Source: Bacillota bacterium
GTDB lineage: Bacteria > Bacillota > Desulfotomaculia > Desulfotomaculales > JAJYZD01
DNA length: 8,371 bases
Direction of reading: 5' to 3'
Assembly (NCBI GenBank): GCA_021800315.1
Contig: JAJYZD010000165.1
Span: 1-8,371, forward strand
Shown here in pieces: positions 1 through 5,061 of this stretch; within the stretch, counting starts at the first letter, position 1, and the number at the start of each line of letters is the position of its first letter. Position numbers and translations under genes: made by a program. Under the pieces are notes generated by a model that had not been told where the DNA came from, did no database searches, and worked only from the letters and a program-made list of their open reading frames with translations.

Positions 1-2772
1 GCCCCCAGCCGTAGACGGTCATGCTCACCGAAGCGCCCGCATCCGGCCCGGGCGCGGCCACGAAGGAGGGGGTGAACCCGGATATGCCCAGCGGGGTGAG
101 GGGGGCGACAGAGGTGACCGAGCCTTGGGCCGGGGACAGGTTGCCCGCCGACCACCATGCTCCGCCGGTGGTGTACTGCCCGCCTACAAAGGTCACCTGG
201 CCGGCGCCCGCCGCCAGGAGGGTGAACTGGAGTTCGGCGGCCTGCTGCCTGGTTCCAAGCCCATTGGGTGCCGTCAGGGAAACGGCCGTGCCGACTGATG
301 TCGCCGTTACCCCAGGGGCCGCGGTGATGCCGTCGAAGCGCAACACGGACTGGTCAAACGAGATGTCCCCCGCCAGGCTTTGCATCGGCAGCGGCGCCGA
401 TTGCACATATAAAGGTACACTCACCTGGGTACCCACTGTACCGCTGACCGTGCCCAGAGACACGGCTGGCGATGGACTGGCCGTAAGGTCGTAGATCTGG
501 TCGCCGCCGGTCGCGTAGACGCTGATGCCGCCCACGCCGTACGTTGATCCGGTGGCGGCGAGGGAGATGGTCACCGTTCGTCCCTGGTCGCCACCTTCAT
601 TGAAGGGTATGGGCAATTGGTCCAGGTCGATGGTGGTGTTGCCCGTAGGGCTGAAGGTACCCGTGCTGTCGGTGGGTCCGTACTGCGGATTGGTGTACGA
701 AACCCTGATGTCGTAATTGGCCTCGGCGCTGCCCGTGATGATGACGTCACCGGTACCGGAGGTCTGGCTGACCAGGAAAGTGGCCTGAGCGAAGGTCCAG
801 GGCAGGGACTGGCCCGTTGTCGAGCCGGAACCCGCAGCCGGCAGGGCCTTGCCCCAGACGGAACCCGCCACCAGGCTCTGGTCGCTCGTAAACAAAAGGT
901 GTAGCGTTCCGAAGGTTACCGTGGCCGTCCCCGACACCCCGTCGGCCGTCGCCGTCACTGTGCCCGTGCCCGGCGTGGTAGCGGAAGTCAGGGTGACTGC
1001 GGCGACTCCCTGGGCGTCGGTGGTGGCGCTTGTTGCCGACAGTGTGCCAGCCGTGGTGGAGAAGTCCACCGTCACTCCAGCGGCCGGGCTGCCGTTCAAC
1101 GTCACCGTGGCCGTGACGGCGGAGGTGCTGGTGCCGTCGGACGGTATAATGACGGGCGCGGCATTGACTTGGACCTTGACGCCCATGACCGTTGTCGGCG
1201 GGGTCAAGGTCCACACGCCCTGGCCAGAAGTTCCGACATACAAAAAGCCGCCGATCGGAAGAATGCTTGCAACCGTGGCCGCTGTGTCTAGGCTACCCAC
1301 CTGGGACCAAGCGGAACCGTTCCAAGCGAGGACTACGTCGCTACCAGACTCTGGACTCCCAATGGTTGCTCCAGCATACAAGGTGCCGTACGTGGCAAGA
1401 CTGTTGATGTAACCACTGGTAGGCCTTCCCATCGACGACCAGGCAGAGCCGTTCCACGACCACACGCCCGCCCCTGCTTGTGCATACAAAGTGCCGTTAA
1501 GCGTGGCAAGGGCGTAGACCCCCTCAGCGTTGTCGTTGCTTGAGAGATCACCCACATTCGACCACTGGGTGCCGTTCCAGGACCACACGTTGCCGCCGTA
1601 ATCCCCGGCGTACACCGTCCCGTCGACGGTGGCCAGCGTGCCGACAATGTTCGCGCTGCTACCGTTGCCACCCGGTAGACTCCCCACCGGGGACCAGGCG
1701 GAACCGTTCCAGGACCACACGCCGGCGCCATTCGTACCCGTGTACACCGCCCCGTCGACGATGGCAAGAGACGTGGAGATTCCCGATTCTAAGTTACCTC
1801 CCACCGGGGACCAGGCGGAACCGTTCCAGGACCACACGCCGTTATTTGTTCCGGCGTACACCGTCCCGTCGACGGTGGCAAGAGTGGAAATTCCCGAGTC
1901 TAAGTTATCTCCCACCTGGGACCAGGCGGAACCGTTCCAGGCGAATACCCCGCCGGCGGTGCCGGCGTAAATCATACCGTCGTGCGTGGGAAAAAGAGCA
2001 TGTATTGAGTCTGCTAATGCGATTCCCACCTGGGACCAAGCCGATCCGTTCCAGGACCACACCTCACTATCCTGAGTTGCGGCATACAGGATACCGTTAT
2101 TCGCGACGAGAATATCGATCCCGGACGGACCCTCCACCGGTAACCAAGTGGAACCATTCCAGGCGAACACCCCGCCGGCACTGGTTCCGGCATAGACGGC
2201 GCCATTGACCGTTGTAACATAAACTGGGTAAGATCCGCCGATATTAGCGCCCACATTCGACCATTGCGTGCCGTTGTACACCTCGACACCACCAACGTGG
2301 GAACTATACTGCGAAGCGCCCATATAGACCTCGCCGCCGACCGATGCGAGACTGGTACCACCCCACTCTTCTCCCAGTGCGGTCAGACCAGGACCGTTCG
2401 TGGTGAAGATACCCGGGATTTGGTTGGCCGTAACGTAAACGGCACCGTTGACTGCGGTAAGAGAACGGGCCCTCCTGCGGCACCCACAAACGATCCCTGG
2501 GTGCCGTTCCAGGTAATTACGCTACCATAAAAACCGCCTCCCCCCGCATACAAAACACCACCGATGTTCAATAATGCGGTCACGGAAGATATCGAAGGTC
2601 CTCCTACCTGTGTCAAAACGGTGTTGTCCCCGTTGGCGGGCAACGACGCTACGGCCGGGGCGGCCAGGCCGAAGATCCCGGCCATAACGAGAAAGACCAA
2701 GGCGGCCCCCATGAGCAGGGTTAACCCAATTTTCCGCCCGCTCCGGAGCGACAACCCGGACGCTTCAACCAT
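1..2772 (-). CDS. Secreted multi-domain repeat protein (propeller-like repeats, Ig-like, cohesin-like); partial and frameshifted
   Basis: Probable extracellular adhesion or ligand-binding protein; the product runs off the left edge, so the C-terminus is unseen. The ATG at 2772 has AGGGAAG about 10 nt upstream. Residues 1-43 form a Sec signal peptide: basic Arg/Lys n-region, a long hydrophobic core, and an AxA cleavage site (AVA-S). About 11 repeats of roughly 40-50 residues follow to residue ~520, each with a VYAGT-like strand, then G-V-W-S-W-N-G-S-A-W-S-x-V-G, as in beta-propeller blades. Residues ~534-622 look like a Big/invasin-type Ig domain (SDGTSTSAVTATVTLNG...). Residues ~622-770 are an unrecognised beta-rich region. 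Residues ~770-880 resemble a cohesin domain (VGTQVSVPLYVQ, then DISFDQSVLRFDG). The start frame reads until a TGA at 2383-2385, while the repeats from about 2461 to 1 lie in another frame without stops, so one base appears to be missing near 2461. Domain names are by eye; ligand unknown. Confidence 0.8.
1684..1840 (-). repeat. Near-identical DNA repeats encoding propeller blades
   Basis: A 40-bp block at 1684-1723 recurs exactly at 1801-1840, 117 bp (39 codons) apart. Shorter versions of it recur around 1918-1940 and in other blades, and the VDGTVYAG-encoding block at 1612-1635 recurs at 1857-1880. It encodes GVWSWNGSAWSPV. Exact identity including third codon positions points to recent duplication or gene conversion of blades rather than protein-level selection alone. 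Confidence 0.85.
2455..2475 (-). other. Frameshift position within the secreted repeat protein
   Basis: Upstream of this point the minus-strand frame reads VITWNGTQGSFVGAAGGPVL, a normal repeat. Downstream, the sequence resembling repeats (SLTAVNGAVYVTAN) is one frame over. One extra base between GTTCT and CTTACC would join them. The second frame has a TAG at about 2521-2523 and no ATG, GTG or TTG between there and the repeat, so it is not an independent gene start. There is no homopolymer at the break, only a short CTCT, and no correctly phased X-XXY-YYZ slippery heptamer. A true mutation and a sequencing or assembly error look the same from here. Confidence 0.75.
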
Positions 2773-2824
2773 TTCAACAACTTCCCTGTAGAACAAACCG
2801 TCTTCGTTTTGACAATGGCCATAC

Positions 2825-2846
2825 CGGGGGCGGGCTCCCACCCCCG
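2825..2846 (-). promoter_or_regulatory. Strong hairpin in the leader of the secreted protein mRNA
   Basis: Arms 2837-2846 and 2825-2834 pair over about 9-10 bp, with one U-G wobble and a tiny loop. The hairpin lies between the predicted promoter (-10 at 2932-2937) and the ATG at 2772, in a leader of about 150 nt. No U-run follows, so it is not a simple terminator. It could stabilise the mRNA or affect translation. I do not recognise a known riboswitch in this leader. Confidence 0.45.
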
Positions 2847-2931
2847 CTTCCCGGGGGACCGCGGTTCGCCTCCGGCGCAACGCCCCTTCCCGGGCGACAC
2901 CATACCCGGGTGGTAAAACAAATCCATACCG

Positions 2932-2976
2932 AGCATACACCGGGAAGCGTTCCCCAAGCGTTCCCCAATCGTTCCC
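2932..2976 (-). promoter_or_regulatory. Promoter with three 11-bp-spaced direct repeats (candidate SARP/BTAD-type operator), copy A
   Basis: Reading the minus strand, GGGAACG occurs three times (2970-2976, 2959-2965, 2948-2954) at exactly 11-bp intervals. After a 10-bp gap comes TATGCT (2932-2937), matching TATAAT at four of six positions. The last unit also forms the imperfect palindrome GGGAA-CGC-TTCCC. No good -35 hexamer is present, as expected for an activator-dependent promoter whose repeats take the -35 place. It points at the secreted protein gene (ATG at 2772), giving a leader of about 150 nt. The layout is seen; the binding protein is inferred. Confidence 0.6.
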
Positions 2977-3017
2977 CGGCGGCGAAAGAAGAATTTTTTA
3001 TCCCCGACCCGGGAAAA

Positions 3018-3236
3018 TCAACCCGGCCCGGGGGGCTTGTCCCGCCCGTCGGACAGCATGCTCCGCAAGAACTCCTCCAGGACGCTAAAGTCGCGAAAAT
3101 AGCGGGCCTCGCCGCTGACCACATGCCGGACCTCCCCGCGCGTCTCCTGGCGGTCGCCGTTTACCGCTTCCCGCCAGAGACGGACCGTGAACAACTCCGT
3201 GCCTTCGTGGCGTTTTCTCCCGGCCACCGTCCCCAC
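3018..3236 (-). CDS. Small conserved-looking protein, function unknown
   Basis: A 72-residue soluble protein with no signal peptide or membrane segment. I chose the GTG at 3236 because GGAGG (3243-3247) lies 6 nt upstream. GTG codons at 3242 (no gap to that Shine-Dalgarno) and 3227 (served by a second GGAGG at 3236-3240) are alternatives. The core reads FTVRLWREAV, then a charged turn, GEVRHVVSGEARYFRDF and VLEEFLRSML. This RLW-RG-V-HV-SGE-RYF-L-FL pattern resembles short hypothetical proteins I recall from Chloroflexota and Firmicutes, which I cannot verify here. The pattern suggests a small beta-strand plus helix fold. The gene has its own promoter just upstream (-10 at 3264-3269), which shares sequence and repeat layout with the promoter of the secreted protein 245 bp downstream. 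The two genes are therefore probably co-regulated. Function is not assignable from sequence. Confidence 0.72.
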   Translation of the reverse strand: MGTVAGRKRHEGTELFTVRLWREAVNGDRQETRGEVRHVVSGEARYFRDFSVLEEFLRSMLSDGRDKPPGPG

Positions 3237-3263
3237 CTCCACCCTCCGTAGCCCCGCAGGGGA

Positions 3264-3297
3264 AGCTTACACCGGGAAGCGTTCCCGTAGCGTTCCT
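3264..3297 (-). promoter_or_regulatory. Promoter with two 11-bp-spaced direct repeats (candidate SARP/BTAD-type operator), copy B
   Basis: On the minus strand AGGAACG (3291-3297) and GGGAACG (3280-3286) lie 11 bp apart. They are followed after 10 bp by TAAGCT (3264-3269), a weak -10. A 19-bp block (3268-3286) is identical to 2936-2954 in copy A. A start site near 3257 would give a leader of about 20 nt, with GGAGG at 3243-3247 and GTG at 3236, so the geometry fits a working promoter for the small gene. An insulating terminator lies just upstream at 3313-3341. Confidence 0.62.
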
Positions 3298-3312
3298 CCG
3301 GCGAGTGGATAC

Positions 3313-3341
3313 AAAAAAACCGGCCCCGGGAGGAGCCGGTT
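3313..3341 (-). terminator. Rho-independent terminator
   Basis: The minus strand shows AACCGGCTCC, loop TCCC, GGGGCCGGTT, then more T. This is a 10-bp stem (arms 3332-3341 and 3318-3327, one U-G wobble) running into a seven-T tract (3313-3319). It sits directly upstream of promoter B, and no minus-strand gene is visible between it and the terminator at 3660-3721. It may catch read-through from the transporter operon or end an unseen small RNA. Confidence 0.8.
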
Positions 3342-3361
3342 CATCGACGCCCGGTATAGCC

Positions 3362-3526
3362 CGCAATTTACAGGCCGTTACCCTGGATGCCGCCTGCCGG
3401 ACGGAGACAGCAGAGCGGGATGAACTGACAAAGCAGATCGAATAGCTAAAGACGGAGACCGCGACTCTCCAGGCGAAGAAAGAGCCTATCCAGGCTGCCT
3501 TGGAATCAATTTCCAGGGAGGTTTAA
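3362..3526 (+). pseudogene. Possible coiled-coil gene remnant with internal amber stop
   Basis: The plus-strand frame reads RNLQAVTLDAACRTETAERD, continues ELTKQIE, stops at TAG (3443-3445), then continues LKTETATLQAKKEPIQAALE and SISREV to TAA (3524-3526). Composition on both sides of the TAG is the same: rich in Glu, Lys, Gln, Thr and Leu with leucines at roughly heptad spacing, as in a C-terminal coiled coil. A single base change (CAG or AAG to TAG) would explain the stop. No convincing start or Shine-Dalgarno is seen; an in-frame GTG at 3305 lies in the terminator and promoter area. It is the only plus-strand coding candidate in the window. Chance is possible in so short a stretch. Confidence 0.35.
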
Positions 3527-3659
3527 CAGTAACAGGAAGGAATATGCTTTAACCCGGTCGCTATGCCGGATTGCGGGAACGGCGCGATAGTGCCCGTCCA
3601 GGTCGGGGGGTGGAGGTGTTCCGCCACAGGAAAATAACCATTCAGGCCGCACCGGCCCC

Positions 3660-3721
3660 AAAAAAGAGCCCCCCGGGCGGAACGGGCGGCAAAAGTTCGC
3701 GCCCCCCGCCCGGGGTGGCTC
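3660..3721 (-). terminator. Strong Rho-independent terminator of the regulator-transporter operon
   Basis: On the minus strand, GAGCCACCCCGGGCGG (3706-3721) pairs with CCGCCCGGGGGGCTC (3666-3680), giving 15 bp with one bulged A. TTTTTT (3660-3665) follows. The 25-nt apical part can form a further short GC stem. It begins about 30 bp after the transporter stop codon (3754), the expected place for the operon end. Confidence 0.88.
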
Positions 3722-3753
3722 CCGGGTCCGGCCTGGAAACCGCGGCGGGGCGG

Positions 3754-5061
3754 CTACCCGGTTTCCACGGCCTCCGCCGGCCGGGCGTTCAGGGGCGCAT
3801 TCCTGGTTTCGGGCAGGAAGACGGCGAAGACGGCCGCCCCCAGGGTGCCCACCAGGCCGGCGACGACGGCCCAGCGCAGGTCGAAACCCAGCGCCCGGAC
3901 CAGGGCCAGGGCGCCCAGGGGGGCCAGGCCCCCGCCCAGTCCCCGTCCCAGGTAATAGGAGAGGTTGATGCCGGTGGCCCGGACGCCGGTGGGAAAGATC
4001 TCGGCCATCCAGACCCCCTGGACCCCCAGGTAACCGGCGGCGAAAAGCATCCACAGGTAGGCTGGAAAGGCGGCCGATCCCAGGGGCGCGGCCCGGCTGA
4101 CCCGGTCGGCCCCGGTGGCGACGAGCCAGGCGTAGAAGGCGTAGCCGGCCGTTCCCACGGCGGCGGAGACGATGAACGCCCGGCGCCGTCCCCAGGCGTC
4201 GGAAAGAACGCCGAAGAGGACAAAGGAGAGGAAAATGCTCAGGGTTCCCAGGTAGCCCAGGTCCCCGATGGTGGTCACGCTCACCCGGTAGACGGTAAGC
4301 CATACGGCGGGAGCATAGGTGGTCACGGCGGTCGAGCCCAGAAAACCGAAGGTCATCAGACCGGCCAGGAGAAGGGTCGGACGCCGCCGGTCCGGAGCGA
4401 ACAGGACCCCCAGTTCGGAACGCGCGGCGGCCTGTGTTTCCCGTGTGCGCCGGTATTCCAGCCAGGTCCCCGATTCGGGCAGCAGGAAACGGATCAGGGC
4501 GGCCAGCACGGCCGCGCCGCCCAGGTAAGCGAAGGCGTACCGCCAGGCCTCGGCTCCGTACCGCTGGGAGGTGGCCACGAAGAGAAAGGTGGCCAAAAAG
4601 GAACCCAGGGGGAACATACCCTGCAGGAGGCCGGAGAAAGCCCCCCGCCGGCTTGCGCCCCGCGCTTCGTTGAGGTAGGCGTAGGCGATCCCGGTCTCGC
4701 CGCCGATGGCCAGGCCGGTCAGAACCCGCAGCACGAAGAGAACGGCGAAATCGGGGCTGAAGGCCGAAGCCAGGCCGAAGAGACTGTAGGCCGCCACGGT
4801 GAGGGTCAGGCCCGCCCGCCGGCCCCAGCGGTCGGCGATGACCCCGAAAACCAGGCCGCCGGCGATGCCGGCCAGGTAGCTCACCGCCTGGAGGACGGCC
4901 AGAACCAGCAGGGAGGTATGGAAATAGCGGGCCAGGGGGGCCAGGAAAAGAAGCAGGATCGCGAAGTTGGCCCCGTCGAAGACCGTGCCCGCGCCGGCCA
5001 GGAAAAGGACCGGCAGGTTTCCTCCCCGCCGGCGGCCGGGCCTGTCGGAGGAGTCGCTCAA
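3754..5061 (-). CDS. MFS transporter, metabolite/sugar:H+ symporter-like
   Basis: A 435-residue inner-membrane transporter with about 12 hydrophobic segments, typical of the major facilitator superfamily. From the TTG start: FDG in TM1 (residues 28-30, similar to the DG motif of aromatic-acid symporters); signature motif A GVIADRWGRR (73-82); RVLTGLAIGGETG in TM4 (112-124); PESG at 195-198; a second motif A, GVLSDAWGRRR (284-294); EIFPTGVRATG (354-364); GRGLGG (372-377); and a terminal PETR (417-420). The family pattern fits sugar, carboxylate or aromatic-acid symporters; the substrate cannot be read. I chose TTG at 5061 because it overlaps the upstream stop as TTGA, a classic coupling arrangement. 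The ATG at 5115 would add a Gly/Pro-rich tail atypical of MFS proteins and overlap the regulator by 58 bp. Co-transcription suggests the regulator responds to the transported compound, which is inference. Confidence 0.88.
   Translation of the reverse strand: MSDSSDRPGRRRGGNLPVLFLAGAGTVFDGANFAILLLFLAPLARYFHTSLLVLAVLQAVSYLAGIAGGLVFGVIADRWGRRAGLTLTVAAYSLFGLASAFSPDFAVLFVLRVLTGLAIGGETGIAYAYLNEARGASRRGAFSGLLQGMFPLGSFLATFLFVATSQRYGAEAWRYAFAYLGGAAVLAALIRFLLPESGTWLEYRRTRETQAAARSELGVLFAPDRRRPTLLLAGLMTFGFLGSTAVTTYAPAVWLTVYRVSVTTIGDLGYLGTLSIFLSFVLFGVLSDAWGRRRAFIVSAAVGTAGYAFYAWLVATGADRVSRAAPLGSAAFPAYLWMLFAAGYLGVQGVWMAEIFPTGVRATGINLSYYLGRGLGGGLAPLGALALVRALGFDLRWAVVAGLVGTLGAAVFAVFLPETRNAPLNARPAEAVETG

Noticed and set aside
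21..2208. Plus-strand frames antisense to the repeat protein
   Set aside because: They only reflect the repeats of the minus-strand gene and have no coherent domains or ribosome sites.
2948..2976. CRISPR-like or iteron origin repeats
   Set aside because: Only three 11-bp units without spacers, copied at a second promoter with fixed -10 distance. An operator explains them better.
2985..3020. Terminator after the small gene
   Set aside because: CCCGGG arms can pair across an 11-14-nt loop, but the following stretch is A-rich (ATAAAAAATTC on the minus strand) rather than a T-tract.
3443..3445. Amber codon read as pyrrolysine
   Set aside because: There is no methylamine methyltransferase context or pyl genes here; a decayed gene or chance is simpler.
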